Shown here one piece after another: positions 49,245-59,440 of a DNA stretch of 64,000 bases (position 1 is its first letter; every line of letters starts with the position of its first letter). The notes under the pieces are model-generated. The model did no database searches. It was not told the DNA's origin and saw only the letters and a list, made by a program, of their open reading frames with translations. This DNA comes from Terrimonas sp. (lineage in GTDB: Bacteria; Bacteroidota; Bacteroidia; Chitinophagales; Chitinophagaceae). The stretch is taken from assembly GCA_016125075.1 (NCBI GenBank), contig WGMO01000003.1, forward strand, positions 62,001 through 126,000, read 5' to 3'. The translations under genes were made by a program, and so were the position numbers.

Positions 49245-52200
49245 TTATCTTGTTATGATCAGTTCTTTTTGTACTTCTACGCCATCGGCATTTCTGATGA
49301 TCAGCGTATACCTTCCTGCAGGCCATGGTAAACTGTATTGATTGAGTTTACCGGATAATGTCCAGGTCTGCATTTTTTGACCCATTTGGTTATAGGCTGT
49401 TACAGAAGCTCCGACAAATTCAGGTGCTACCACAACCTTTACATCACCGCTCAGGCTTGGGTTGGGGAAGATATTGATCTTATTACTGCTGCTCGCAATA
49501 ACAGTGAATACATCCGTGGCTGAGCTTACACATCCATATTGGTCAGTATAAGTGTAATTCACCTGGTGGTTGCCCTGGGTAAAGGCAGCCGGGTTGATCA
49601 TGGAACCACTGATCCCGGTTCCGGAATAAACCCCGCCTCCCGGAGCACCGCCGCCCAATGATTGGATCGGGGAGCTGACATATAAGGTGTCAAATGGCAG
49701 GTTCAGGGTTGATGGGGTGGGTGGTACCACAGTCACATTGATGGTATCGCGTTTGAAACAGGATTGTGAGTTGGTTACCTGTACCCAATATTGACCTGTG
49801 GTAGCTGCTACAATTGTTTGGGTAGTGGCGCCTGTATTCCAAAGGAAGCTGGAACCGGAAGGTTGTGTGCCCGCATCAAGGGTCTTTGTTCCTCCCTGGC
49901 AAACAACGGCATCAGCACCGAGGTTGACGACTGGTTCAGGTTTCACCACTACATCAATGGCGTCAGTATTGGGACAACCTGTGCCGGCAGCAGGAAGTGA
50001 ATCATTAAATACAATGCGCCAGCTATTGATTGTACCCTGGTCGCCGGTAAAATAGTCAGTTACCCTGATTGACCAGTTACCATTGGGGTTTTGGCCATTA
50101 AATACGCTGAAAGAACCCTCCGGCAGATAAGTGCCGGTAAAGGGCGGGGTTCCGCCGGTAATGGATGTTGCTGCGGTAGCAGTAAAACAGGTATTGGTGT
50201 AATTATCACCTGATCCACCGTTACCGATTGAAAGATCCATAGTGGTACCGTTCGGGGATACCAGCAGGATATCCATATCGGAATCCCAGGTATGGGAGAT
50301 ATTGATACAAACGCTATCCACACTGTTGGCATTCATACTGGTATTCAGCAATCCGGATACTGCTTGTGTTGAATTCACAGTTTGCAGGTCAAAAATACCT
50401 ACCGGGGTACTAGTCGAATATGTTTTCTTGCCCGGACCGTTTAATAAGGGGCTGGTTACCGTTACAGAATAAGTACCCGAAGCAAATACCGTAATATTTG
50501 CGGTTGTTTCATTCGTACTCCAGAGATAAGAAGAACCGGCGGGCTGTGCTCCCGGGTTCAATAAGATTCCACTATTGGCGCACTCATTCACATCAGGACC
50601 CAGGTTAACAACCGGGACCTGGTTGATGGTTTTGGAAGTGCTGAAATCATCATTGGCGGGATTGCCATCACCCACAGCGGTTGCATTGACCGCGAAATTA
50701 TAGTTACCTGAATTGCTGAAAGCAAAGGCCGGAGATACACTAACGGTGGTGGTGGCCCCGACTGCCAAAGTTCCGGTATTCAGCGTGCCGGTTAATGTTG
50801 CGGTTGTGGCACCGGTTACATTTATGGTCACGGTTGCAGGGTTAACACTAAAATCAATCGTCGATGCGCCAAAATTCTGAATGGTAGCCTGCAGGTTACT
50901 GGCCGATGGGGAAGGACAGGTTACGGAAGGAAGAGTCAGACCTGTGGCACCGATATCGGCAGCAGGAACTTCTTCCATTTTGAAATCATCAAAACTCAGG
51001 TACCAGGGGTTGCCGGTGGGTTCATTTACCCTGATGGCGAAATAATAAACGCCAGAACTTGAGGGGGTGAAGGATTGTTTCACTTCTGTATAAACCGTCG
51101 GCCCCGGTGTGCCCGTATTCAGGAAATTATATAGCAAGGTAGCACCGGTTGAATTTTGGGCTGAGTTATAAAAAATATCACCTACCCAGGATGTGCTTCC
51201 ATCATAATCGGCATACCAGAAGGAGAAATTATATTGTGTTCCGGCTGTCAGTTGGAAGCCGGGGGTCCAGATATATTCATTTGTTGCAGACCAGGGAATT
51301 TCAATAAAGTTGGGTGCAGACCTGGCATTGGCATCAAAACTGGAACTACTGTTATTGGCCGATCTCCAGTCGCCATTTTCCTTGAACCAGCAGTTAGGAA
51401 ATATCGTTGATCCAACGGAAGCCAATCCGTCGAAATTCTCTGTCCAGGGCAATATTGTGATCGGGGCACAGGCTGTTGTAAAGCTTGTTGTAACCCAGGC
51501 ACTGGTTGTGGGCCCTGCACAGCTTGACCTGATACAGAAAGTGTAGGTAGTGCTGGGTAATAAACCTGTGAGGTTTACAGACGTCGTAGCAGTGGTACCG
51601 GTATTGCCGGGTGAAGCGGTTCCACAGGCACCTGCTCCCAGGGTGTTGATTTCCCAGGTATAGGAATTGGCAGAGCCACTGGCGGTCCAGCTAACTGTAG
51701 CAGAATTGGTAGTTATGGCAGAAGGAGTTAGGCCGCCGGGGGCTGAACAGGAAGGAGCCGTCCAGGTAAAAGTAAGTCCTGAAGCCGGAGGGGTGACCGC
51801 AGTCGTAGTTGTTGCATTTTGACACCCTTGTGTATTATTAGATGCAGAAGATGTTGCATTCCAGTCATGGGGAATTGTTGTTGTACGGCTATTCCAGTCA
51901 GTAGCAGCAATTCCCCCTAATCCAACCTGGTCGATTGAGGAGGTCGCGGTGGTAGTATTAAACACAATGGTTCCATAAACAATTTGAACCGTATTGCTCG
52001 TCTCATTCAGAATGATCTGAAAATTGAAATTATCTCCCGTTCCTGCAGTTCCGAATCTTTTATAATTGGTGAATTGAATGACACATTGCCGGTTAGGGGC
52101 ACTTCCAATGGTTTCGATCCTTATCTCGGCACCGGTCTGTGCCTGTAAATCCCTTCCCATTCCAGCAATCCTGGCCCTCAGATCTGCAGGTGTATTGGTA

Positions 52201-52568
52201 GCGGTGGATGCCAGGGGTACATAGGAACTCGTACTGTTGATATCGACACTTGGTGTAAGGGCAGACTGGCCTAATGAAATCCAGCCATTGGCATTGACAG
52301 CAAAACGGTCATAGACAGCACCATTGTAAGTAAAGTTAAATCCAATCGGGAACCCCGGGCCTGTCAGTATGGTGGTACTTCCAAGCGGTGAACCCGGGTC
52401 AACAAATCGCTGATCGTCGGTACTGGTATTACCCAATACGGTTCCGCCGGTGATAGGCGTATAAGTTCCTGATGATTGCGAAAAATTATAGGCACTGACC
52501 TGTGCCTGGGTATTGATTCCTTGAAATAAAATAATAGCAGAAAACAGAGCTAAGTAAAGCTTTCTCAT
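49245..52568 (-). CDS. Large multidomain type IX secreted surface protein
   Basis: 1107 residues. Signal peptide (MRKLYLALFSAIILFQGINTQAQ), a first beta domain (about 25-265), a fibronectin-III module (about 275-365, SAITTNSATVSWTASGSANSYTWEI), a jelly-roll-like region (about 370-530, beginning LPWTENFDGL), a CARDB-like region (about 535-650), a proprotein convertase P-domain (about 700-850, CINISHTWDSDMDILLVSPNG and WSIRVTDYFTGDQGTINSW), two gliding-motility/Ig-like repeats with LGPDVNEC and LGADAVVCQGGTKTLDAGTQPSGSSFLW, and a C-terminal sorting domain (NIFPNPSLSGDVKVVV ... KELIITR). An adhesin-like role at the cell surface is an inference; no catalytic site seen. Confidence 0.87.
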   Translation of the reverse strand: MRKLYLALFSAIILFQGINTQAQVSAYNFSQSSGTYTPITGGTVLGNTSTDDQRFVDPGSPLGSTTILTGPGFPIGFNFTYNGAVYDRFAVNANGWISLGQSALTPSVDINSTSSYVPLASTATNTPADLRARIAGMGRDLQAQTGAEIRIETIGSAPNRQCVIQFTNYKRFGTAGTGDNFNFQIILNETSNTVQIVYGTIVFNTTTATSSIDQVGLGGIAATDWNSRTTTIPHDWNATSSASNNTQGCQNATTTTAVTPPASGLTFTWTAPSCSAPGGLTPSAITTNSATVSWTASGSANSYTWEINTLGAGACGTASPGNTGTTATTSVNLTGLLPSTTYTFCIRSSCAGPTTSAWVTTSFTTACAPITILPWTENFDGLASVGSTIFPNCWFKENGDWRSANNSSSSFDANARSAPNFIEIPWSATNEYIWTPGFQLTAGTQYNFSFWYADYDGSTSWVGDIFYNSAQNSTGATLLYNFLNTGTPGPTVYTEVKQSFTPSSSGVYYFAIRVNEPTGNPWYLSFDDFKMEEVPAADIGATGLTLPSVTCPSPSASNLQATIQNFGASTIDFSVNPATVTINVTGATTATLTGTLNTGTLAVGATTTVSVSPAFAFSNSGNYNFAVNATAVGDGNPANDDFSTSKTINQVPVVNLGPDVNECANSGILLNPGAQPAGSSYLWSTNETTANITVFASGTYSVTVTSPLLNGPGKKTYSTSTPVGIFDLQTVNSTQAVSGLLNTSMNANSVDSVCINISHTWDSDMDILLVSPNGTTMDLSIGNGGSGDNYTNTCFTATAATSITGGTPPFTGTYLPEGSFSVFNGQNPNGNWSIRVTDYFTGDQGTINSWRIVFNDSLPAAGTGCPNTDAIDVVVKPEPVVNLGADAVVCQGGTKTLDAGTQPSGSSFLWNTGATTQTIVAATTGQYWVQVTNSQSCFKRDTINVTVVPPTPSTLNLPFDTLYVSSPIQSLGGGAPGGGVYSGTGISGSMINPAAFTQGNHQVNYTYTDQYGCVSSATDVFTVIASSSNKINIFPNPSLSGDVKVVVAPEFVGASVTAYNQMGQKMQTWTLSGKLNQYSLPWPAGRYTLIIRNADGVEVQKELIITR

Positions 52569-52683
52569 ACGCCGGGTAGTTTTGGTAATAAAATGAATGT
52601 TTAAAAAACACCAATTTGAGCTATGAATTTAGGTATATTTTCTTAACTGGAAATATTTATTTTTCCCTTTGATAATGATCTAT

Positions 52684-53472
52684 TTATATCTCTTTCCAGG
52701 TATGGTCTGCCAGTAGTTGTACGGCGGCGGTAAATCGTTTATAGGGGCCTGTTTTGCCCCATTCTTTTGGCGATACCAGCGACAGGGTGAAACTGTCATC
52801 TTCCTTTTCATAGAGATAATAGGTTTGACCGATATTGGGTTTGAAGGACAGCCGGGCTTTATAGATCATCAGGGAGAGTTCCTTCCTTTTTTGAATTTCC
52901 TGTGCCTGTAATGCCAGCAGTTCGATTTGTTTCCTGATCTGGTCAAACTGCATGTTCGTCTGCTCTTCCATCGCAGTCAGGGCCTTATGCCTGATCATCC
53001 CTTCTTCGTTGGGTTTGATGACCGCACCTGACACAGCAGCCGAATAAGGCAGTACACTCAATTGTTTATGAAAAATCTCGGTATTGGTAAATGCGGTATG
53101 GTCTGGACGGTAACCCTTTTCAATAATCTTTAAATACCCGTTGGGTTCAATGCTATGGCAGATTTGGAGTACCTGCTCCTGTTGTCTGAAAAAAATAAAC
53201 TCCATAGAAATACTGTCAGGAAAGATGACCTGGACTGAATCGGCCAAAGTAGTATATGCTAAGGGGTGAATATCTCCGTCTGCAGGAATTTCCATTTCCG
53301 AACGGAAAGCCTGGTTTTCCAGGTTCTGCCAGTTCTTTTGGATCCTCAATTTTTTTTCACCTTCGATGGCTACAATTTTGAATATTCCATTTTTGGGGCG
53401 CTCCCCGCATTCATAATGACCTTTTTCAGGGAAAAGTTGCCAGCTGGCCATGAAATTATAGGCTTGTACCAT
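52684..53472 (-). CDS. Fusion of a beta-rich domain with DUF2452
   Basis: 262 residues. Residues 1-125 (ASWQLFPEKGHYECGERPKNGIFKIVAIEGEKKLRIQ... QICHSIEPNGYLKIIEKGY) form an unrecognised, probably lipocalin-like beta domain. Residues about 140-262 resemble DUF2452: VSGAVIKPNEEGMIRHKALTAMEEQTNMQFDQIRKQIELL, then FKPNIGQTYYLYEKEDDSFTLSLVSPKEWG and the end LLADHTWKEI. No signal peptide, so cytoplasmic. Function unknown. The start may be the second ATG eight codons in. Confidence 0.75.
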   Translation of the reverse strand: MVQAYNFMASWQLFPEKGHYECGERPKNGIFKIVAIEGEKKLRIQKNWQNLENQAFRSEMEIPADGDIHPLAYTTLADSVQVIFPDSISMEFIFFRQQEQVLQICHSIEPNGYLKIIEKGYRPDHTAFTNTEIFHKQLSVLPYSAAVSGAVIKPNEEGMIRHKALTAMEEQTNMQFDQIRKQIELLALQAQEIQKRKELSLMIYKARLSFKPNIGQTYYLYEKEDDSFTLSLVSPKEWGKTGPYKRFTAAVQLLADHTWKEI

Positions 53473-53532
53473 ATGATCTGAAACAACAGTTGGTGGGTAA
53501 AAATGTTTAGGATTCTTGATGCATAAGTGTAA

Positions 53533-54471
53533 TCAAAGAGGGATCTTCATCCCCTCCCGTGCCAGTCGGTAACCCTTTTGTTCAATGTCCATGCTTTCCT
53601 TTCCATCACGGATAAGGGGGTTGGTATGATTGAAATGAATAAAGATGACCTTATTTTTCTCCTGCGGTGTAAGACTGTCAAATAGTGCGATGGATTCCCG
53701 AACAAAAGGGTGGGGTACCTCCCGCATATCCCTTTCGATTTCCCCGTTTTGCAGGAAGGTACCGTCAACGATCAACTGGTCATTTTCCCGAATCATCTGG
53801 ATGATATCCTGATCCCATAGCTGCCATTTATCGATATCCGGGATATATAGTATTGCACCGGAAGAACTGCAGATCCGGTATCCGACAGTTTCCGAATACT
53901 CGTCTCTGTGAGGAACCCGTATTGGTGTAACAGTTATCTTACCCGCTAAGGCAATGGGTTGCTGATTTTCGAGGGTTGTGATCTGTATATTTTGGAGTTG
54001 CACTAACAGGTCCCAGGGGCCGTTATTTTCCAGGAAGGTTTTCATACCTGGCATGGCATATACCGGAACCCCCTTCGCCGACATGGCCTCCCTGCCCAGC
54101 ATCATAAGACCGGTATAATGCCCAATATGGGCATGGGTCAGGAATAGGCCATCCGGTTGTGATTTTCTTGTCAAACTGGCAGTCTGCAGGGTTTCCCATT
54201 GCCGGGTGAAATCTGGGGTGGCGTCAAACAGGTATAACTGATGACTGGAAGGGATGACCAAACCAAGGGAGGCCACCTGTTTACGGGTCTCCTTTCCGCT
54301 CCAATAGGCTTTACAACATTCCTTTTCACAACCAGCCTGGGGATAGCCGGCATCCTGGGCAATACCCAGGATAATAATATAAGGGTGATCATCCGGAAGT
54401 GCAGTTCGTTTACCCCGGCAACCGGTACAGAGAATAAAGATTGAAAGACATTGAATAAAGACTTTCCACAT
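53533..54471 (-). CDS. PqqB-like metallo-beta-lactamase-fold lipoprotein
   Basis: 312 residues with a lipoprotein signal (IQCLSIFILCTGC, Cys about 18). The mature part resembles PqqB: IILGIAQDAGYPQAGCEKECCKAYW, LFDATPDFTRQW, GLFLTHAHIGHYTGLMMLGREAM, VDGTFLQNGE, FIHFNHTNPL. The HxHxDH metal motif of the fold reads HAHIGH, with Gly for Asp. No other pqq gene is in the window; PQQ biosynthesis is therefore unlikely and the substrate is unknown. Membrane-anchored location differs from the usual cytoplasmic PqqB. Confidence 0.8.
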   Translation of the reverse strand: MWKVFIQCLSIFILCTGCRGKRTALPDDHPYIIILGIAQDAGYPQAGCEKECCKAYWSGKETRKQVASLGLVIPSSHQLYLFDATPDFTRQWETLQTASLTRKSQPDGLFLTHAHIGHYTGLMMLGREAMSAKGVPVYAMPGMKTFLENNGPWDLLVQLQNIQITTLENQQPIALAGKITVTPIRVPHRDEYSETVGYRICSSSGAILYIPDIDKWQLWDQDIIQMIRENDQLIVDGTFLQNGEIERDMREVPHPFVRESIALFDSLTPQEKNKVIFIHFNHTNPLIRDGKESMDIEQKGYRLAREGMKIPL

Positions 54472-54493
54472 GGGTTTTCAAAAAGGCAATATA

Positions 54494-54528
54494 ATCAAAA
54501 ACCCCGGCAAAATACCAGGGTTTTTTTG
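54494..54528. terminator. Bidirectional intrinsic terminator
   Basis: AAACCCCGG (54499-54507) pairs with CCAGGGTTT (54515-54523), one G-U on one strand. T runs on both sides. It separates the PqqB-like gene from the upstream surface-protein gene. Confidence 0.8.
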
Positions 54529-54551
54529 TTCAAAGGTGGCGGATTAAATTA

Positions 54552-55967
54552 TTATTGTTTGATGATTTTTTCGTTGTAAGCGATGCCGTTCGCCGGGATC
54601 AGTCTTAAGATAAAAGTGCCGGTACGCAGCGTGTTAACGTTGATGGTGTTTACACCCTGTTGCAGTTTATTTTCCAACAACAGTTTTCCCGTCAGGTCAT
54701 ACACCTGCGCTTTGATAAACGTATTGCCATTATCACCATCATTAATCAGCTGGATATGATCCTTTGCCGGGTTTGGCCATACTGAAACCGATTTGTTTTC
54801 ATTGTGAAGGGTGATAACCCTTACATCCGAATAAGTTTCATTCCCGTTAGGGTCAAGCTGTTTCAGCCGGTAATATTGTTTGCCGTTCAGGTTATTGATA
54901 TAGGTATACACATAGCTGGAAATGGTTTTGGGATCATTCTTACTTTTTACATAGGAGATATCTTCCCAGGTATTGCCATCCAGGCTGTGCTGGATATAAA
55001 AACCTTTGCTGTTCTGCTCAAAAACATCCCAGCTAAGGTTTACGGTATTGCTTTTCTGTACCGTTACATTGAAATTTTTCCAAAGTACCGGTAATATTTT
55101 GTAAGGGAAGCTGCAGGAAGTAAGGTCATTTCCCACATCACTGGTGGTAAAGCTTCCTATAAATGTCAGGGATAAATTATTTTCTAACCGGTACAGCCTG
55201 TTGCCGCTTTTGGTGGCCATATAGATCTGGCCGGTTGGGTTAAATGCTATACCGGCAAAGCTCTGACCTGTGGGTGTTGAAGCAGACGGATCAATAACCC
55301 TTGTTACGGTAAAAGAAGCCTGGGGGGTCGTGGGAAGGTTCGCGGGGAATTTATATAAACCATAATTAGAGTTACTGGCAGTAACCAGCCAGATATTGCC
55401 CCATCCGTCAATTGCCATATCTCCTGCATTTTGCGACTTGATAATACTGCTTACGTCATTGCCGTCCTGGTCTTTAATGACCGAAGTGATAAAGGTCCAG
55501 GTGTTTAGTGTGATATTATAATAACTCATTGTTCCATTCACATCAATTACATAGTAACCCGTACCGCTCGAACTTACGCAACCAGTATGAATATCTGCGG
55601 TATTTGTACTGGTTGCCAGGACGGTCACCGTATTCGTTGAAGGGTTGAAGGAGACAAATTCTTCAGGCGAGGATGTTACGTTTCTTTTAAAATAGTAGAA
55701 TTTACCATTTATATAATTATAACCAAGGCCATTAGCACTGCTGGGAGAATTACCTGAATAAGTATTGTCTTTGACTACAGTGCCCGTAACAGCGGTGTTC
55801 ATGTTCACTTCATAAATCATTCCGTTACCAGTCAGGCCATAGATATATGTATTGGGATCAGTACATACAGTTGTAACCTGTGCAGATGTTTTAAAGGTGA
55901 CAAAAAGCAACATCAAAAACACAATCACATACGAATTTCCTTTTCTAAGGGTAGAGTTCAGTTTCAT
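54552..55967 (-). CDS. Type IX secreted surface protein with propeller-like repeats
   Basis: 471 residues. Signal peptide (SYVIVFLMLLFVTFKTSAQV). Residues about 30-290 have repeats such as YIYGLTGNGMIYEVN, GKFYYFKRN, GNIWLVTASNSNYGLYKFP, GQIYMATKSGNRLYRLENN, which suggest a beta-propeller. Residues about 295-395 are a fibronectin-III-like module (LSWDVFEQNSKGFYIQHSLDGNTWEDI). The C-terminal 80 are a type IX sorting domain (VSVWPNPAKDHIQLIND ... TGTFILRLIPANGIAYNEKIIKQ). Secreted; partner unknown. Confidence 0.85.
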   Translation of the reverse strand: MKLNSTLRKGNSYVIVFLMLLFVTFKTSAQVTTVCTDPNTYIYGLTGNGMIYEVNMNTAVTGTVVKDNTYSGNSPSSANGLGYNYINGKFYYFKRNVTSSPEEFVSFNPSTNTVTVLATSTNTADIHTGCVSSSGTGYYVIDVNGTMSYYNITLNTWTFITSVIKDQDGNDVSSIIKSQNAGDMAIDGWGNIWLVTASNSNYGLYKFPANLPTTPQASFTVTRVIDPSASTPTGQSFAGIAFNPTGQIYMATKSGNRLYRLENNLSLTFIGSFTTSDVGNDLTSCSFPYKILPVLWKNFNVTVQKSNTVNLSWDVFEQNSKGFYIQHSLDGNTWEDISYVKSKNDPKTISSYVYTYINNLNGKQYYRLKQLDPNGNETYSDVRVITLHNENKSVSVWPNPAKDHIQLINDGDNGNTFIKAQVYDLTGKLLLENKLQQGVNTINVNTLRTGTFILRLIPANGIAYNEKIIKQ

Positions 55968-56315
55968 CTTTTAGGGTTTTACGAATTAAATAAAAACTGA
56001 TTTTTCTACGGATCAATTGGATAAGGTCAGATACGAAAAAAATCAACCTTTAGTTTTTTTACTTATTTGAATCCGGTAAATGATGAAGTGAAGTTGCGAC
56101 GAGAAAAATACGTAGTTGTACTGCAATTCATCATAAGGTTCGGATCTAATACGATGTAAATATCTTACATGAAATACGTATTTGCAATAGAAAATCTACG
56201 TATTGATTACAGGGGATTTTACGATTACTAGGCTAACTGCTTAAATACCAAACAATCGTATTTTTTACAACCGGGAAAAAACTGCCCATAAAAGACATTT
56301 TTTTTCAACCAGCGT

Positions 56316-56349
56316 AAAAAAAGCCGGATCAAATTTGATTGATCCGGCT
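56316..56349 (-). terminator. Intrinsic terminator of the 56.4-57.2 kb gene
   Basis: AGCCGGATCAA (56322-56332) pairs with TTGATCCGGCT (56339-56349), an 11-bp stem. On the minus strand a T run follows. Confidence 0.9.
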
Positions 56350-56370
56350 GCTATTAATGATTGTTGATCC

Positions 56371-57183
56371 TTATCGGTAGCCCATCCAGGTCCTTGTATC
56401 CTTGTCAAAAAGAAAGAAGATACCATTGGTATAAGCAAAGTTGAGCCGCTCACAATCAGGGGAACCTGCAGGTAATGCTGCCATCCGGGTCATATAACCT
56501 GTTTTCCGGCTATACATTTCGATCCGGCCTTCGCCAAAGTTTAAGACAGCGAATTCGGCATTTTTGGAACCGGTATAGATGATACTGGTGGTATTGTATT
56601 TTTCTTCAATAGCATCACCGGCAACGGATCCCCCGTCTTTTTTTGAAGTTTGACCCAGGTGCAGGGTAATGGTTTCGGATTTTATACCGCCGGGATAACT
56701 CCAGCCTACTGCATTACCGTCATGATCCATAAAATAGACCCTGCTCTTTTTAGCATCAATGGAACCGGCACTTTGGGCATCCGGCTGGTGCATACCTTCA
56801 AGGATATTGACGACTGAAACCGGTATACCACTTGCATTCAGTTCATAGGCCTTCCAGCCTTCATCATTATAACCATTGACCTCGATCTTACCGGATTTGC
56901 TGTTAAACCATACGCCCCTGACATCCACTTTTGTAGTCAGGTCATCGGGCGACAGTAGTTTACCGCTTTCATTAAAAACACAAAGGGGAAATTCCGAATT
57001 TCCTGCAAAAGCTGCATAATATTTTTTTTCTCGCGAATGCCAGGCTACACCTGCTCCATTATTGCCGCTGCCATCAGCCATCTTTAAGGATAAGGTGAGA
57101 CTTAAATTTTGCGATTTCTGTGCCTGACCCTCAAAATAGCCCATTGCCAGCAATAGAAATAAATACATGATTTTATTTGTCAT
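56371..57183 (-). CDS. Exported protein of unknown function
   Basis: 270 residues from ATG 57183 (MTNKIMYLFLLLAMGYFEGQAQ, a signal peptide); ATG 57201 would add six residues. The mature part has propeller-like strands (NNGAGVAWHSREKKYYAAFAGNSEFPLCVFNESG, VRGVWFNSKSGKIEVNGYND, NAEFAVLNFGEGRIEMYS, FAYTNGIFFLFDKDTRTWMGYR). No family recognised, no sorting domain or lipobox. Its own terminator follows. Confidence 0.7.
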   Translation of the reverse strand: MTNKIMYLFLLLAMGYFEGQAQKSQNLSLTLSLKMADGSGNNGAGVAWHSREKKYYAAFAGNSEFPLCVFNESGKLLSPDDLTTKVDVRGVWFNSKSGKIEVNGYNDEGWKAYELNASGIPVSVVNILEGMHQPDAQSAGSIDAKKSRVYFMDHDGNAVGWSYPGGIKSETITLHLGQTSKKDGGSVAGDAIEEKYNTTSIIYTGSKNAEFAVLNFGEGRIEMYSRKTGYMTRMAALPAGSPDCERLNFAYTNGIFFLFDKDTRTWMGYR

Positions 57184-57201
57184 AGCTTTAATTTGATCCA
57201 A

Positions 57202-57530
57202 AATAAATAACTATTTCTTTTTCAGGCAATACCTTTATTTGGGTATATGAAAACTGTTCAACAAAGTGAAGAGCCTGCGCTGATTCTTATCCCCACCTGT
57301 TAATAACTCTAAATCCTAAGGGCAATGCCTGTTTTGTTATATTTGCCCGTACCGGGTTGACCAGTATTTGTATTGATGGAATTATCTTATTGTTAAGTGC
57401 TTATGGATTTTTGTTCAGGTTAAGAAAATACTGTCAGGACAATGGAAAAGTTGAACGTTGCGGTGAATCTTCGATATCGCTGTCAGGAATGGTCCGGGGG
57501 ATCAGATGATGAAAAACTAAATCGTACCAA
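57202..57530. other. Intergenic region upstream of the topoisomerase operon
   Basis: About 330 bp without a gene. TATATTTG (57338-57345, +) fits the -7 consensus and could start the downstream operon with a leader of about 180 nt; no -33 TTTG is found at the right spacing. No strong hairpin. Confidence 0.35.
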
Positions 57531-59432
57531 ATGGCAAAAGAAAAGGATAACGGACTTTTTGAATATACGGAAGACAGTATAAAAAGTCTTGACTGGCGGG
57601 AACATATCCGTCTCCGGCCCGGTATGTATATCGGAAAACTGGGTGATGGCAGCAGCCCGGATGACGGGATTTATGTACTGATCAAAGAAGTGATCGATAA
57701 TTGTATCGATGAATTTACCATGGGGCATGGGAAAACGGTCGAGATCACGATTGAAAAGGGTGTGGTGGCCGTACGGGATTATGGAAGGGGGATTCCCCTG
57801 GGAAAAGTGGTGGATGTAGTGAGCAAGATCAATACCGGCGCCAAATATGATAGCAAAGTGTTTCAGAAAAGTGTGGGGTTAAATGGGGTGGGCACCAAGG
57901 CCGTGAATGCCCTGAGCAATTATTTTAAAGTCACTGCATTCCGGGAAGGAAAAGAGAAAACGGCTGAATTTTCGAAAGGGGTGCTGACCAAGGAGTTCAA
58001 AGAAACCAAAACGACCGAACCCAACGGAACCCTGGTAACTTTTATCCCGGATGATTCTGTTTTCAAGAATTATAAATATATCCATGAATACCTGGAAAAC
58101 CAGATCTGGAACTATTGTTTCCTGAATGCCGGGCTGAAGATTGTCCTGAACGGAAAATCTTTTGTAAGCCGAAATGGTTTGCTGGACCTGCTGCAGCGTA
58201 AAACCAATGAAGATGAAATCCGTTATCCCATCATACACCTCAGGGGAGAAGATATTGAATTGGCCATGACCCATAATAATGATTATGGTGAAGATATTTA
58301 CAGCTTCGTCAATGGCCAGCACACCACACAGGGCGGTACGCACCAACAGGCTTTCCGGGAGGCCTATGTTAAAACGATCCGGGATTTTTTTAAAAAGGAT
58401 TATGATGCAGCAGATATAAGGGGCAGCATCGTAGCGGCGATTTCCGTTCGGGTGGTGGAACCGGTGTTCGAGTCACAGACCAAGACTAAACTGGGTTCTG
58501 TGAATGTGGATGAAGGCGGTCCCAGCATGCGCCAGTTTGTTGGTGATTTCCTGTCCAGGGAGCTGGATAATTTCCTGCATAAGAATCCGGCAACCGCAGA
58601 TGCTTTAAAGAAACGGATCGAGCAAAGTGAAAAAGAACGTAAGGAATTGGCGGGTATCAAAAAACTCGCCAACGAGCGGGCTAAGAAAGCAAACCTGCAT
58701 AACCGAAAACTCAGGGATTGCCGTTTCCACCTGAATGATGAGGCACCCGCCAAAGGGAAAGAAGAGTTTTTCTCCAAACAAAAGGAAAGTACCATTTTCA
58801 TTACCGAAGGTGATAGTGCCAGCGGTTCCATCACCAAGGCAAGAGATGTGGAAACACAGGCTGTATTCAGCCTGAGGGGAAAACCCCTCAATTGTTTTGG
58901 CCTGACCAAAAAGGTCGTTTACGAAAACGAAGAATTCAATCTTTTACAACATGCCCTGAACATCGAAGACGGGATGGATGGGTTACGGTATAACAATATT
59001 GTCATCGCTACCGATGCTGATGTTGACGGCATGCATATCCGGCTATTACTGATGACCTTTTTTCTCCAGTTTTTTCCGGACCTGGTCAAACATGAAAAAG
59101 TGTATGTATTGGAAACCCCTTTGTTCCGGGTGCGGAACAAGCAGGAGACCATCTACTGTTATGATGAAAATGAGAAACAGGCTGCCATCAAAAAACTGGG
59201 AAATAAGCCGGAAATAACCAGGTTCAAAGGCCTGGGTGAGATCAGCCCGGATGAATTTGCCAGGTTCATCGCTGCTGATATGCGTAAACAACTGATGCGC
59301 CTTGATGCGGGAGATCATATTCAGCAATTGCTGGAATATTACATGGGTAAAAACACACCCGACAGGCAGGAGTTTATTATTGAAAACCTGAAAGTGGAAC
59401 TGGATGAACCCGTTGAAAATTTAAAAGCTTAA
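57531..59432 (+). CDS. parE: Topoisomerase IV subunit B (GyrB/ParE type)
   Basis: 633 residues. ATPase subunit of a type IIA topoisomerase that separates linked daughter chromosomes. Visible: [26 protein letters not shown] (catalytic Glu and ATP-binding Asn), [33 protein letters not shown], the [18 protein letters not shown] and [12 protein letters not shown], and the terminal [13 protein letters not shown]. The length and the pairing with the 838-residue A subunit four genes on favour topoisomerase IV over gyrase, but sequence alone does not fully prove it. First gene of a tight five-gene operon. Confidence 0.92.
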   Translation: MAKEKDNGLFEYTEDSIKSLDWREHIRLRPGMYIGKLGDGSSPDDGIYVLIKEVIDNCIDEFTMGHGKTVEITIEKGVVAVRDYGRGIPLGKVVDVVSKINTGAKYDSKVFQKSVGLNGVGTKAVNALSNYFKVTAFREGKEKTAEFSKGVLTKEFKETKTTEPNGTLVTFIPDDSVFKNYKYIHEYLENQIWNYCFLNAGLKIVLNGKSFVSRNGLLDLLQRKTNEDEIRYPIIHLRGEDIELAMTHNNDYGEDIYSFVNGQHTTQGGTHQQAFREAYVKTIRDFFKKDYDAADIRGSIVAAISVRVVEPVFESQTKTKLGSVNVDEGGPSMRQFVGDFLSRELDNFLHKNPATADALKKRIEQSEKERKELAGIKKLANERAKKANLHNRKLRDCRFHLNDEAPAKGKEEFFSKQKESTIFITEGDSASGSITKARDVETQAVFSLRGKPLNCFGLTKKVVYENEEFNLLQHALNIEDGMDGLRYNNIVIATDADVDGMHIRLLLMTFFLQFFPDLVKHEKVYVLETPLFRVRNKQETIYCYDENEKQAAIKKLGNKPEITRFKGLGEISPDEFARFIAADMRKQLMRLDAGDHIQQLLEYYMGKNTPDRQEFIIENLKVELDEPVENLKA

Positions 59433-59440
59433 ACAAGATC

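Noticed and set aside
49245-52568. Repetitive Thr/Gly/Ser-rich DNA as a possible tandem-repeat or CRISPR locus
   Set aside because: The repetition is at protein level (Ig-like and FnIII modules); there are no regularly spaced identical repeats. No CRISPR array seen anywhere in the window.
56265-56453. 62-residue minus-strand frame
   Set aside because: Runs across the terminator hairpin and out of frame into the neighbouring gene.
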